This document shows, one piece after another, positions 42,511 through 50,944 of a stretch of DNA of 64,000 nucleotides. The position numbers and the translations under genes were made by a program. Position 1 is the first letter of the stretch; every line of letters begins with the position of its first letter. Source of the DNA: CAZZDK01 sp964652235 (GTDB lineage Bacteria; Pseudomonadota; Alphaproteobacteria; UBA9219); contig CAZZDK010000010.1 of NCBI GenBank assembly GCA_964652235.1, positions 1 through 64,000 of the forward strand, written 5' to 3'. The notes under the pieces are model-generated. The model was not told the DNA's origin. It did no database searches and saw only the letters and a program-made list of their open reading frames with translations.

Positions 42511-43038
42511 TTAAGAACGATCGCAAACGAACACGCGAGATTGTCTATGGCCGCGGGGTTCGGTGGGGAAAAAGCCCGCGCCGGATAAGGTGCGCCTTTG
42601 GTGCGGGGCGTGATTGAAGAGGCGTGTCCCCAAGGAAACGACTTTCTTCTCCTTGCCTTCCCAATATTCCTTGTAGGTCTCTTCGAGTTTTTTCCAAACC
42701 GCGCCCGCGCCCCATTCCGTAACGATGACGTCGGGCAGACGGCGATAGCTTTTAGTCGTTGGGTGCTTGGGTTTTCTGCCGTCGTGAACGGTGAAGTTCA
42801 AGCGGCTTTCGCCGTAAGAAGAACTGCCGTCCCCGCGTACAAACAGGGAAAGTCCTTCGGAAGGATCGGAAAAAGTTTTCATGAAAAAATTCACGAACAA
42901 CTTAACGCGCACAGGATCCAAAGGCGTTTTGAAGACGAAGAAAAGGCCTTCGTTATCTGCGGCCAACGCGATTTGGCTGCAATGCTCGCGCAGGAAGGGA
43001 TAGAATTCTTCGGAAAAAGCGTCAGAGGGGATCGTCAT
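42511..43038 (-). CDS. unknown protein, probable paralogue of its neighbour
   Basis: 175 residues, no signal or TM. The N-terminal half (FYPFLREHCSQIALAADNEG, LFFVFKTP ... EGLSLFV) parallels the gene at 43050: both show a helix, a short Cys-containing turn, NxxLxFxF, a V-rich helix and EGLSL. The C-terminal WKKLEETYKEYW also matches WNALQEDLDAY in position. No family recognised. It is 11 bases after the upstream gene and convergent with glmM (eight bases between stops). Confidence 0.65.
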   Translation of the reverse strand: MTIPSDAFSEEFYPFLREHCSQIALAADNEGLFFVFKTPLDPVRVKLFVNFFMKTFSDPSEGLSLFVRGDGSSSYGESRLNFTVHDGRKPKHPTTKSYRRLPDVIVTEWGAGAVWKKLEETYKEYWEGKEKKVVSLGTRLFNHAPHQRRTLSGAGFFPTEPRGHRQSRVFVCDRS

Positions 43039-43049
43039 GGAGGCTCTCT

Positions 43050-43556
43050 TTAGGTTCGAGTTAAGGCCAAACGGAAAGACTTTCTGACCGGCGGCTTTCC
43101 AAAAAGCGAATCCAAGGATCTGCGCGGCCCTATCAAAGGGCGAAGCCTTCTGTAGGCGTCAAGGTCTTCCTGTAAGGCGTTCCAGACAAGCCTGGCGGCG
43201 GCGGCTTCAGGGGATTCGCGGTTCACCTCGACAAGAGAACCTCGCGGCGGGACGAGAGGCTGTTTGGGTGGAAAAACTCTCAAACAGACGGTCGTTTCGT
43301 CGGGCGCGAGATCGGGCACCCTTTGGTGAACCAGGGAGCCGGGGTCGGCGGCCACGACGCTCAGCCCGCCGAGGGAAAGGCCTTCTTGCATATTACGATA
43401 AGCGGCCATAAGGCTCAGGCCGAATCGGTACGCCTCCTCTCTTGTGACGGCGGGGAAGAAATGGAAATAGAGACTGCCGTTGACGGGCATCAAATCAACT
43501 TTGGTGCAAAAGCGTTCAATCAGGCGAAGGGCTTCATCTTTGGACAGGGGGTTCAC
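43050..43556 (-). CDS. unknown protein, first of a tandem related pair
   Basis: 168 residues, GTG start at 43556 behind AAGGA. Shares the order of motifs with the following gene (see there): ALRLIERFCTKVDL, GSLYFHFFPA and MQEGLSLGG. A VCLRVFPPKQPLVPP segment is followed by a basic tail. A TATAAA lies on the minus strand at 43588-43593, a candidate -10 for the pair. Function unknown; cytoplasmic by composition. Confidence 0.65.
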   Translation of the reverse strand: MNPLSKDEALRLIERFCTKVDLMPVNGSLYFHFFPAVTREEAYRFGLSLMAAYRNMQEGLSLGGLSVVAADPGSLVHQRVPDLAPDETTVCLRVFPPKQPLVPPRGSLVEVNRESPEAAAARLVWNALQEDLDAYRRLRPLIGPRRSLDSLFGKPPVRKSFRLALTRT

Positions 43557-43734
43557 GGTAAAAATCCTTGTGTAACAAAGGTTTGTTTTTATATCGGAAT
43601 GATGGAGACTTGTAGCGCAAATCGTCTAAAATAGTAAATACTTTCAACCCATCCCTAACCTTTTTGCCGTATAGTTAAGGCATATTCGAGAAAGCGGGAT
43701 TTTGAAGAAATCTGTTTATTTTCAGGAGGTTGTT

Positions 43735-43890
43735 ATGGGCGTGTCCCGACATGAATTCGTTTTGGGGTTTGATAGTTTAAGCCGCGTTCCGGCTTTCAAG
43801 CCCTCGGAACCCACCGGCCAGGAGGGCGCACGTCGCCCTGATCACGAACAAAAGCCGCGTCGGAAAGGGCCTTCGCCCGCGCCCAAATAG
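43735..43890 (+). CDS. 51-residue small protein of unknown function
   Basis: Starts at the ATG at 43735 behind a near-perfect CAGGAGGT Shine-Dalgarno and ends just before a strong intrinsic terminator, so it is an independent small transcription unit. The N-terminus (HEFVLGFDSLSRVPAF) is hydrophobic/aromatic; the C-terminal half is charged and Pro-rich (EQKPRRKGPSPAPK) and probably disordered. No TM or signal. The in-frame TTG at 43702 is a weaker start. No family recognised. Confidence 0.6.
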   Translation: MGVSRHEFVLGFDSLSRVPAFKPSEPTGQEGARRPDHEQKPRRKGPSPAPK

Positions 43891-43914
43891 TTCTTTCTTC
43901 GCTCCTTCCTAGAC

Positions 43915-43949
43915 CGCCGCCGCGCCGGAAACGCGGCGGCGTTTTTTTT
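43915..43949 (+). terminator. strong Rho-independent terminator
   Basis: A ten-pair GC stem, CGCCGCCGCG with CGCGGCGGCG, loop CCGGAAA, followed by eight T. It separates the small gene at 43735 from ruvC. Confidence 0.9.
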
Positions 43950-43982
43950 GCCCCGAATGGGCTTTAGCCCTATCTTGGACGC

Positions 43983-44471
43983 ATGAAGGTGATTCGCTGC
44001 ATTTTGGGCCTCGACCCCGGTTTGCGCCATACGGGATGGGGGGTTATCCGTCAGGAAGATAACCGCCTCTCGTTCGTGGCGGCGGGGCGCGTGAACCCGG
44101 ACGCTTCCTTGCCGATGGCCAAGCGGTTGCGCGTTCTGGCGGGCGAGCTTGAAAAGATTATCGCCCTGCACGGACCGGACGAGGCGGCGATTGAAGAAAC
44201 TTTCGTGAACAAAAACGCGGCTTCGGCCTTGAAGCTAGGTCAAGCGCGCGGCGTGGCGTTGCTCGCGCCCGCGCTGGCCGGGCTGGAAGTAACCGAATAT
44301 TCGGCAAACAAAATCAAGCAAACCGTGACAGGTTACGGGCACGCCGACAAAAACCAGATCCAGGCCATGATGAAGATTTTGCTCCCCGGCGCGGGCAAGC
44401 TCGCTGCCGACGCCGCTGACGCTTTGGCCGTGGCGGTCTGTCATGCGCATCATCCGAGAGGGCGGGCATGA
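43983..44471 (+). CDS. ruvC: Holliday junction endonuclease RuvC
   Basis: 162 residues. Catalytic acidic residues lie in ILGLDPGLRHTGWG, AIEETFVNKN and AADAADALAVAVCHAHH. It cuts Holliday junctions opened by RuvAB. First of ruvC-ruvA-ruvB, each overlapping the next by four bases. Confidence 0.97.
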   Translation: MKVIRCILGLDPGLRHTGWGVIRQEDNRLSFVAAGRVNPDASLPMAKRLRVLAGELEKIIALHGPDEAAIEETFVNKNAASALKLGQARGVALLAPALAGLEVTEYSANKIKQTVTGYGHADKNQIQAMMKILLPGAGKLAADAADALAVAVCHAHHPRGRA

Positions 44472-45094
44472 TCGGCAAACTCACGGGCGTGATTGACAGC
44501 GTTTCGGGCAGCCAGATGATTTTGGATGTGCAGGGCGTAGGGTACCTCGTCTCCTGTTCGGCCCATACCTTGCGGCTTGCGGGTTCCCCCGGCGCGGCGG
44601 TTTCCCTTTGGATCGAAACGCAGGTGCGCGAGGACGCCATCGCGCTCGTCGGTTTTGTAGAAGAAGCCGAACGCGACGCCTTCCGGCTTTTAACGACGGT
44701 GCAGGGCGTCGGCACCAAAGCGGCGCTGGCGATTTTGAGCATCCTTTCGCCCGAACGGCTTGCCCAGGCCGTCGCTTCGCAGGATAAGGCCGCGCTTACC
44801 GCCGCCGACGGCGTAGGGCCGAAGCTGGGCCTTCGCATCGTGACGGAACTTAAGGATAAAGTGGCGCACGTTCTTTCGCCTTTTCCGGCAGCGATCAAAG
44901 GCAGCAGCGCGATTTTACCCGGCGGCGGGATCATGGACGATGCGCTTTCGGTGCTTTCGCATCTGGGGTATCGACGGATGGAATCCTTTGCGGCTTTATC
45001 CGCCGCCAGCGCGAAGCTCGGCGAGAAAGCGAAACTTGACGATCTGATCCGCGCGGCTTTGGCAGAGTTAAGTCGAAAGGAAGGCCCCCTATGA
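44468..45094 (+). CDS. ruvA: Holliday junction branch migration protein RuvA
   Basis: 208 residues. N-terminal OB fold (MIGKLTGVIDSVSG, MILDVQGVGYLVSC), tandem helix-hairpin-helix segments (TTVQGVGTKAALAIL, AADGVGPKLGLRIVTELKDK) and a C-terminal UBA-like domain that binds RuvB. The tetramer binds four-way junctions. Confidence 0.97.
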   Translation: MIGKLTGVIDSVSGSQMILDVQGVGYLVSCSAHTLRLAGSPGAAVSLWIETQVREDAIALVGFVEEAERDAFRLLTTVQGVGTKAALAILSILSPERLAQAVASQDKAALTAADGVGPKLGLRIVTELKDKVAHVLSPFPAAIKGSSAILPGGGIMDDALSVLSHLGYRRMESFAALSAASAKLGEKAKLDDLIRAALAELSRKEGPL

Positions 45095-46143
45095 CGACAG
45101 CGCCGGACCGCCTCGTTTCGATGACCCCCCTCGCGGCCGAAACGCCGGACGTGGCGTTGCGGCCCGAACGTCTTGTCGATTTCGTAGGACAAGACGTTTT
45201 GCGTGAGAATCTCAAGGTTTTCATCGAAGCCGCGAAAAAACGGAAACAAGCGCTCGATCATGTTTTGTTCTTCGGTCCGCCGGGACTCGGCAAGACGACG
45301 CTTGCGCAAATCGTAGCCAAGGAACTTGGCGTCGGCTTTCGCGGCACCTCCGGCCCTGTGATCGCGCGGGCGGGCGATCTGGCGGCGCTTTTAACCAACC
45401 TCCAGCCGCACGACGTTTTGTTCATCGACGAGATTCATCGGCTTAGCCCGGCGGTGGAAGAGATTCTTTATCCCGCGATGGAGGATTTTCAGCTCGATCT
45501 CGTCATCGGCGAAGGCCCCGCCGCGCGGTCGGTAAAAATCGACTTGCCGCCTTTCACGCTTATCGGGGCGACGACGCGTAGCGGCCTTATTACCCGGCCT
45601 TTGCGGGAAAGGTTCGGGATTCCCCTGCGGCTCAGCTTTTATGCTCCTGAAGAGCTGGCTCGGATCGCGCGAGCATCGGCCGGAAAATTGGGCCTTAAAA
45701 TGACCGAAGACGGCGCGATGGAGATCGCCCGCCGTGCGCGCGGAACCCCTCGCGTGGCCGGTCGGCTTTTGCGGCGCGTGCGCGATTTTGCCGCCGTGGA
45801 CGGACAGGCCGTCATCGACGCGAAAGAGGCGGATAAAGCGTTGACAAAACTGGAAGTCGATAAGCTCGGTTTCGACGCCATGGACCGCCGTTATCTTGCC
45901 ATGATTGCCGACCATTATGCGGGCGGTCCCGTGGGCGTGGAAACGCTGGCGGCGGCTCTGTCCGAGCAACGCGACGTTTTGGAAGAAGTTGTCGAGCCGT
46001 TTCTGATCCAACAGGGGCTTTTGCAGCGGACGCCCAGGGGCCGCGTTTTGACGGACACAGGCTATCGCCATCTGGGGCGCGCCGCGCCGCCGGGGCGGCA
46101 AATGGAGCTGCTGCAAACGGAAAATGGAAACGAGGATGGGTGA
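45091..46143 (+). CDS. ruvB: Holliday junction branch migration ATPase RuvB
   Basis: 350 residues. AAA+ motor: DFVGQDVLRENLKVFIEAAKK, Walker A FFGPPGLGKTTLAQIVA, Walker B DVLFIDEIHRL, GATTRSGL sensor 1 and PLRERFG arginine region, then a winged helix ending LQRTPRGRVLTDTGYRHL. Drives branch migration with RuvA. The end overlaps the start of ybgC, which ties the repair operon to the tol operon. Confidence 0.97.
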   Translation: MTTAPDRLVSMTPLAAETPDVALRPERLVDFVGQDVLRENLKVFIEAAKKRKQALDHVLFFGPPGLGKTTLAQIVAKELGVGFRGTSGPVIARAGDLAALLTNLQPHDVLFIDEIHRLSPAVEEILYPAMEDFQLDLVIGEGPAARSVKIDLPPFTLIGATTRSGLITRPLRERFGIPLRLSFYAPEELARIARASAGKLGLKMTEDGAMEIARRARGTPRVAGRLLRRVRDFAAVDGQAVIDAKEADKALTKLEVDKLGFDAMDRRYLAMIADHYAGGPVGVETLAAALSEQRDVLEEVVEPFLIQQGLLQRTPRGRVLTDTGYRHLGRAAPPGRQMELLQTENGNEDG

Positions 46144-46564
46144 CACGTCTTTTCCGCCGCTTAGACTGCGGGTCTATTACGAAGACACAGATGCGGGGGG
46201 CGTGGTCTATTACGCGAACTATCTGCGTTTTGCCGAACGCGCGCGGACCGAGTGGCTTCGGGCGGCGCTTGGGCGGACGACAGAGATGTGGGGCGAAGCC
46301 GATCCTCTTTTCGTCGTGCGGCACTTGGAAGCCGATTATTTGGCCCCGGCTCGGCTGGATGATTGCCTGAGTGTAACGGTCGAGGCGATCCAAATCGGCG
46401 GCGCGAGTTTGCGGATGGAGCAAAAGATCTTACGGGGAGAGACGCTTTTGGTGGCGCTGAAGGTCGCCCTGGTCGCCGTGGGACGCGACGGAAAAGTCTT
46501 GCGCATTCCGCTTGAATGGCGGCAAACATTGTCGGGTTTTTTGAACAAAGGAGCTTTGTCTTAA
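46124..46564 (+). CDS. ybgC: acyl-CoA thioesterase YbgC of the Tol-Pal system
   Basis: 146 residues, hot-dog fold. The YYEDTDAGGVVYYANYLRFAERARTE block (read as two segments) holds the catalytic Asp. It hydrolyses acyl-CoAs and may link phospholipid metabolism to Tol-Pal. It begins inside ruvB; an ATG at 46136 is an alternative. tolQ follows after one base. Confidence 0.93.
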   Translation: METRMGDTSFPPLRLRVYYEDTDAGGVVYYANYLRFAERARTEWLRAALGRTTEMWGEADPLFVVRHLEADYLAPARLDDCLSVTVEAIQIGGASLRMEQKILRGETLLVALKVALVAVGRDGKVLRIPLEWRQTLSGFLNKGALS

Positions 46565-46565
46565 C

Positions 46566-47291
46566 ATGGAACCTCAAGTCGTTGACGCGGTAAAACTGGC
46601 CGGCTCGGTGGCGCCGGTCGATATGTCTTTGTTCGGCCTGTTCGGCCATGCGGATCTGGTGGGCAAGAGCGTGATGATCGGGCTCTTGCTCATTTCGGTT
46701 TTCACCTGGGCGCTCATTTTCGACAAAGCGACGAAGATTTTGCGATTGAAAGAGCGCGCCCTGTTTTTCGAGGAGCGCTTCTGGTCGGTCGGCTCGCTTG
46801 ACTTGCTCTACGATAAGATTAAGCGTCCCGGTGATCCCATGCAGGCGGTTTTCGTCGCGGGCATGAAGGAATGGCGCAGCGCAAGCGAAAAAGGCCTGCT
46901 CGCCACCCCGCAGGGGCGCTCCAGCATCATGGGGCGCATCGACCGCGTGCTGCAGGTCACCATCGGGCGCGAGATGGCGTCGATCGAGACCTGGATGACG
47001 TTTCTGGCCTCGGTCAGTTCCGTCGCGCCGTTTATCGGCCTGTTCGGAACGGTCTGGGGGATCATGCACAGCTTCATCGGCATCGCGCAGGCTCAAAACA
47101 CTTCGCTTACCGTTGTCGCGCCCGGCATCGCCGAGGCGCTGCTCGCCACCGCCATAGGCCTGGTGACGGCCATTCCGGCCACGGCGGCCTACAACAAGTT
47201 TTCGACAGAAATAGGCCGTTACGGCGCGCGGCTTGAGAACTTCGCCAACGATTTCATCGCGACGCTTTCGCGCAATATGGAAGAACGCTGA
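46566..47291 (+). CDS. tolQ: Tol-Pal system proton channel subunit TolQ
   Basis: 241 residues, three membrane segments: about 32-52, 140-160 (FLASVSSVAPFIGLFGTVWG) and 175-200 (ALLATAIGLVTAIPATAAYN). MotA/ExbB family. With TolR it uses the proton motive force to energise TolA during cell division. Confidence 0.96.
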   Translation: MEPQVVDAVKLAGSVAPVDMSLFGLFGHADLVGKSVMIGLLLISVFTWALIFDKATKILRLKERALFFEERFWSVGSLDLLYDKIKRPGDPMQAVFVAGMKEWRSASEKGLLATPQGRSSIMGRIDRVLQVTIGREMASIETWMTFLASVSSVAPFIGLFGTVWGIMHSFIGIAQAQNTSLTVVAPGIAEALLATAIGLVTAIPATAAYNKFSTEIGRYGARLENFANDFIATLSRNMEER

Positions 47292-47292
47292 G

Positions 47293-47748
47293 ATGGGGGG
47301 CTCTCTTATGCCGTCGGGGGGAGGAGGGCGGCGCGGTCGTCGCGGCGCTTACCGTCCCATGGCCGATATCAACGTCACGCCGCTTGTGGACGTGATGTTG
47401 GTTCTTCTCGTCGTGTTCATGATCACCGCGCCTTTGCTTACGGTCGCTGTTCCCATTGACTTGCCGAAGGCGCAGGCGCAGTCCGTCAAGCAGGACAAGG
47501 AGCCGCTCGTCATCTCCGTCGACGTGAAGGGCAACGTCTATTTGCAGGAATCGAAGTCCGAGCTGGATTCCCTGGTCGCGAAACTCAAGGCCGTGACGGG
47601 ATCGAATCCGGATGCGCGGATTTTCGTGCGCGGCGACAAGGGCGTGCCCTACGGAAGGATCATGGAGGTGATGGGCACGATCAATGCGGCGGGCTTTACG
47701 AAAGTGGCGCTTGTCGCGGAACTGCCGCAGCCGAAGAAGGGCAGATGA
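47293..47748 (+). CDS. tolR: Tol-Pal system protein TolR
   Basis: 151 residues from the ATG at 47293, one base after tolQ; an ATG at 47308 behind GGGGGG is also possible. A Gly/Arg-rich cytoplasmic start, then the TM helix with the proton-carrying Asp (INVTPLVDVMLVLLVVFMIT), and a periplasmic ExbD/TolR domain ending GFTKVALVAELPQ. Forms the motor with TolQ. Confidence 0.95.
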   Translation: MGGSLMPSGGGGRRGRRGAYRPMADINVTPLVDVMLVLLVVFMITAPLLTVAVPIDLPKAQAQSVKQDKEPLVISVDVKGNVYLQESKSELDSLVAKLKAVTGSNPDARIFVRGDKGVPYGRIMEVMGTINAAGFTKVALVAELPQPKKGR

Positions 47749-47769
47749 GATAAGGCAAAGTTTCAAAAG

Positions 47770-48642
47770 ATGATCCACCGGGAAGAAAACCTCAAAGGCA
47801 GCCTGATCGCATCGACGGCTCTCCACGTCGGCGCGTTGCTTTTGATGTATTTCGGCTTGCCCATCTTTTCGAAACCCTTGCCCGTTCTGCCTTGGCGGCC
47901 TGTGCCGGTGGATATCGTGGAGATCGGCGCGATCACCAACACGCGCATTAAAGGCGAAGAGGACGAGGCGCCGACCGCCAGGACCGCGCCCGAACAAAAG
48001 CCGCAACCGGTTCCCGAGGAGAAAAAGCCCGAGGAACCGAAACCGCCCGCCCCTCCGGCCAAACCCGCCGCCCCTGATAAACCCTCGCCGGTCGAGGACG
48101 ATGCCGTTCTGCCCGCGCCAACGCCGAAAAACAAACCCAAACCTCCCAAGGTCGAGCCGAAGCCGGAGCCAAAACCGGCGGAACCCGATCCCCTGGCCAG
48201 CGTTCTTAAAAACGTCGCCAAGCTTAAGCCGACGGCGCCGCCCGTTCCCGACGCGCGGCCCGACGAAAAGAGCAATCCCGGCGAATCCAAGATGGGGTCT
48301 TCAAAGGGCTTCGGCCCCGCTTTGTCGGACCGACTGACCATCAGCCAGGAAGACGCGCTGCGCCGCCAGATGATGCAATGCTGGAATATGCCGGTGGGCG
48401 CACGCAATCCGGAAGAATTGATCGTTGAGGTCTTGATCGAAATGAACGAGGATCGTACGGTGCGGACGGCGCAGGTCGTGGACCAAAAACGGATGGCGTC
48501 CGATCCTTACTTCCGCGCGGCGGCGGAAGCGGCCCTTCGGGCCTTGCGCCATCCGAAATGCACGCCGCTGGAGTTGCCGCCCGATCAGTACGAACAATGG
48601 AAGACGATTCGCTTCAACTTCGACCCACGGGATATGCTATGA
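47770..48642 (+). CDS. tolA: Tol-Pal system protein TolA
   Basis: 290 residues. N-terminal TM (about 11-32), then a Pro/Lys/Glu-rich periplasmic spacer (about 55-165) and a C-terminal domain (about 190-290: DALRRQMMQCWNMPVGA, VEVLIEMNEDRTV, ALRHPKCTPLELP) typical of TolA/TonB-C in alphaproteobacteria. The spacer is unusually rich in PKP/EPKP motifs instead of the Ala-rich helix of E. coli. It links the inner-membrane motor to TolB and Pal. Confidence 0.93.
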   Translation: MIHREENLKGSLIASTALHVGALLLMYFGLPIFSKPLPVLPWRPVPVDIVEIGAITNTRIKGEEDEAPTARTAPEQKPQPVPEEKKPEEPKPPAPPAKPAAPDKPSPVEDDAVLPAPTPKNKPKPPKVEPKPEPKPAEPDPLASVLKNVAKLKPTAPPVPDARPDEKSNPGESKMGSSKGFGPALSDRLTISQEDALRRQMMQCWNMPVGARNPEELIVEVLIEMNEDRTVRTAQVVDQKRMASDPYFRAAAEAALRALRHPKCTPLELPPDQYEQWKTIRFNFDPRDML

Positions 48643-50000
48643 AACAGATGTCAGATATCGGATGTCAGATGTCAAAAAAAGGAATATCGGCTTTCCTTTG
48701 CCTTCTGATTTCCGTTTTGTGCCTTTCCTTTCCTGCTCGCGCCGAAGTCCGCATCGACATTACGCGCGGCGTGGTGGAGCCGATCCCCGTCGCCATCCCG
48801 GCCTTTTACGGCTCGGGCGGAACGGAAGCCCAGGTCGGGCGCGACATCGCCAAAGTCGTCGGGCAGGACCTCGTGCGGTCGGGCCTTTTCTCGCTCGTGG
48901 ACCGGGGCGCCTTCATCCAGGACATGGATTCTCTGCTTGTCGCGCCGCGTTTCGCCGATTGGCGGGTTTTGAACGCGCAGGCGCTTGTCGTAGGGAGGAT
49001 TGAGGCTCAGCCCGACGGAAGGCTGAAGGTCGAGTTCCGCCTGTGGGACGTGTTCGGCGAACAGCAAATGACGGGTCTGGCCTATTTCACGATCCCCAAC
49101 AATTGGCGGCGCGTGGCGCATATCATTGCCGACGCCATTTATAAACGGATCACGGGCGAGGACGGCTATTTCGACACGCGCATCGTCTATGTGGCCGAAA
49201 GCGGTCCCGCCACCGCCCGCGTCAAGCGTCTGGCCATCATGGATCAGGACGGCGAAAACCACCGCATTTTGAGCGACGGGCGGGCCTTGGTCCTGACACC
49301 CCGCTTTTCGCCGACCATGCAGGAAATCACCTACATGGCTTATTACAACAACCGGCCAAGGGTCTATTTATTCAACATCGATTCGGGGCGGCAGGAAGTC
49401 CTGGGCGATTTCGAAAACATGACCTTTGCGCCGCGTTTCGCCCCCGACGGGAACAAGGTCGTCTTTTCCCTTTCCAAGAACGGCAATTCCGACATTTACA
49501 CGATGGATTTGCGTTCGCGCCGGGTGAAACAGATCACCAACCACCCCTCCATCAACACGGCACCCAGCTACGCCCCGGACGGCAAGAGGATCACGTTCGA
49601 ATCGGACCGCGGCGGCTCGCAGCAGATTTACGTCATGGATGCCGACGGTGGGGACGTGAAGCGCATCAGCTTCGGCGACGGGCGTTACGCCACGCCGGTC
49701 TGGTCGCCGCGCGGCGACTTGATCGCCTTTACCAAGCAGCAGGGCGGACGCTTTTACATCGGTGTCATGCGACCGGATGGGTCGGGCGAGAGGCTTTTGA
49801 CCGAGTCCTATCACGTCGAAGGGCCGACCTGGGCGCCGAATGGCCGCGTTCTCATGTATTTCAAGGATCTCCCGACCGGCGTCGGCGGGAAGGCCAGGCG
49901 CGCGCGGCTTTATAGCATCGACCTGACGGGCTATAACGAACGCGAGATGGCAACGCCGATGGATGCTTCTGATCCGGCGTGGTCGCCCTTGATCCCTTGA
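48639..50000 (+). CDS. tolB: Tol-Pal system beta-propeller protein TolB
   Basis: 453 residues from the ATG at 48639, overlapping tolA by four bases. Signal peptide, then the TolB N-domain (VVEPIPVAIPAFYGSG) and a six-bladed propeller with repeats such as FSPTMQEITYMAYYN, FAPDGNKVVFSLSKNG, YAPDGKRITFESDRGG and WSPRGDLIAFTKQQGG. The first codons contain a small repeated sequence (ATGTCAGAT, see 48650-48672), so a start at 48669 (MSKKGIS) is also plausible. It interacts with Pal and outer-membrane proteins. Confidence 0.96.
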   Translation: MKQMSDIGCQMSKKGISAFLCLLISVLCLSFPARAEVRIDITRGVVEPIPVAIPAFYGSGGTEAQVGRDIAKVVGQDLVRSGLFSLVDRGAFIQDMDSLLVAPRFADWRVLNAQALVVGRIEAQPDGRLKVEFRLWDVFGEQQMTGLAYFTIPNNWRRVAHIIADAIYKRITGEDGYFDTRIVYVAESGPATARVKRLAIMDQDGENHRILSDGRALVLTPRFSPTMQEITYMAYYNNRPRVYLFNIDSGRQEVLGDFENMTFAPRFAPDGNKVVFSLSKNGNSDIYTMDLRSRRVKQITNHPSINTAPSYAPDGKRITFESDRGGSQQIYVMDADGGDVKRISFGDGRYATPVWSPRGDLIAFTKQQGGRFYIGVMRPDGSGERLLTESYHVEGPTWAPNGRVLMYFKDLPTGVGGKARRARLYSIDLTGYNEREMATPMDASDPAWSPLIP

Positions 50001-50322
50001 GAATCGGACGGGCGTCTCTTTTGTGCCTTACTTGATATCCAATTAAGGCGAAACGGCCTTAATCTGTTGCAGGAGCGACACGTATCCGTTGCCTTCTCCT
50101 CACGCTTGAAGATTCCCGGAATCGCCCCTTGATTCAAAAAGGTTCAAGCGTTAATTTAATTCCGGTTTCGCTTTCCGGCTTGCTCTTTTGGAAGGGAGGG
50201 CCGGGGGCGGGTTTCCTTTAACAAAGCTTGTTTTTCCTTGAAAACAAGCATCTCGGCTAAGGCTGAGGACGCGCTTAAGCGGGTCCGGCCGGATCCGCCA
50301 GAGGTTCACAAAGGGGGATAAA
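50001..50322. other. tolB-pal spacer with two inverted repeats, no gene
   Basis: GCTTGTTTT-TCCTTG-AAAACAAGC (50226-50249) is a nine-pair hairpin without a T-tract. GCGGGTCCGGCCGGATCCGC (50279-50298) is a second, nearly perfect palindrome just before the pal ribosome-binding site. Both could be regulatory or cap the pal message. Pal is abundant, so separate transcription is expected. No gene is seen. Confidence 0.5.
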
Positions 50323-50805
50323 ATGTTCAAAAAGTTCATGTGTCTTATGGCGGCGCTGGTCATGGTGTCGGCTTGCGACACGACCGGAAGCGATGATGGC
50401 ATGGGCGGCGCCGGCGGCGCCGGCGGCAAGATGGGCGTGGCTCGTCCGGGCACGCAGGAAGATTTGGTCGTCAATGTCGGCGATCGCGTCTTCTTCGGCT
50501 TCGACAAGTCCGATCTTACGGCCGAAGCCCGCGCGACCCTCGATCGCCAGGCCGCTTGGCTCAAGCAATATCCGACCGTCAAGGTCACGATGGAAGGCCA
50601 CTGCGACGAACGCGGCACCCGCGAATACAACTTGGCGCTCGGCGAACGTCGCGCCTCTGCGGCGAAGAACTATCTCGTCGCGGCCGGCATCGCGGCTGAT
50701 CGCATCAAGACCGTCAGCTACGGCAAGGAACGCCCCGCCGTGCTCGGAAGCAACGAAGCGGCTTGGGCTCAAAACCGCCGCGCCGTTACGGTCACCGCGC
50801 AGTAA
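50323..50805 (+). CDS. pal: peptidoglycan-associated lipoprotein Pal
   Basis: 160 residues. Lipoprotein signal with lipobox VSAC (Cys18), a Gly/Ala-rich linker, then an OmpA-like domain with VFFGFDKSDLTAEARATL, MEGHCDERGTREYNLALGERRA and NRRAVTV, which bind diaminopimelate of peptidoglycan. Outer-membrane anchor of the Tol system. Preceded by AAAGGGGG. The cpoB/ybgF gene that often follows pal is missing; a terminator comes instead. Confidence 0.97.
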   Translation: MFKKFMCLMAALVMVSACDTTGSDDGMGGAGGAGGKMGVARPGTQEDLVVNVGDRVFFGFDKSDLTAEARATLDRQAAWLKQYPTVKVTMEGHCDERGTREYNLALGERRASAAKNYLVAAGIAADRIKTVSYGKERPAVLGSNEAAWAQNRRAVTVTAQ

Positions 50806-50848
50806 GGGACGTCAGGCCGAGGCTTGAAGCCCGGTTTGAACGAAAAGA

Positions 50849-50879
50849 AAACCGCGATCCGAAAGGGTCGCGGTTTTTG
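50849..50879 (+). terminator. intrinsic terminator after pal
   Basis: ACCGCGATCC-GAAA-GGGTCGCGGT followed by TTTT; ten pairs with a GNRA tetraloop. Ends the tol-pal transcription unit. Confidence 0.85.
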
Positions 50880-50880
50880 C

Positions 50881-50908
50881 TTGGACTTTTCTCTGAATAG
50901 GCTATAAA
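50881..50908 (+). promoter_or_regulatory. probable ndk promoter
   Basis: TTGGAC at 50881-50886 and TATAAA at 50903-50908, separated by 16 bases, directly after the pal terminator and 36 bases before the ndk start. CAGGAG at 50931 is the ribosome-binding site. Confidence 0.5.
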
Positions 50909-50944
50909 CCGCCCTGTTTTTCAACTCTTTCAGGAGTTCCTCTC

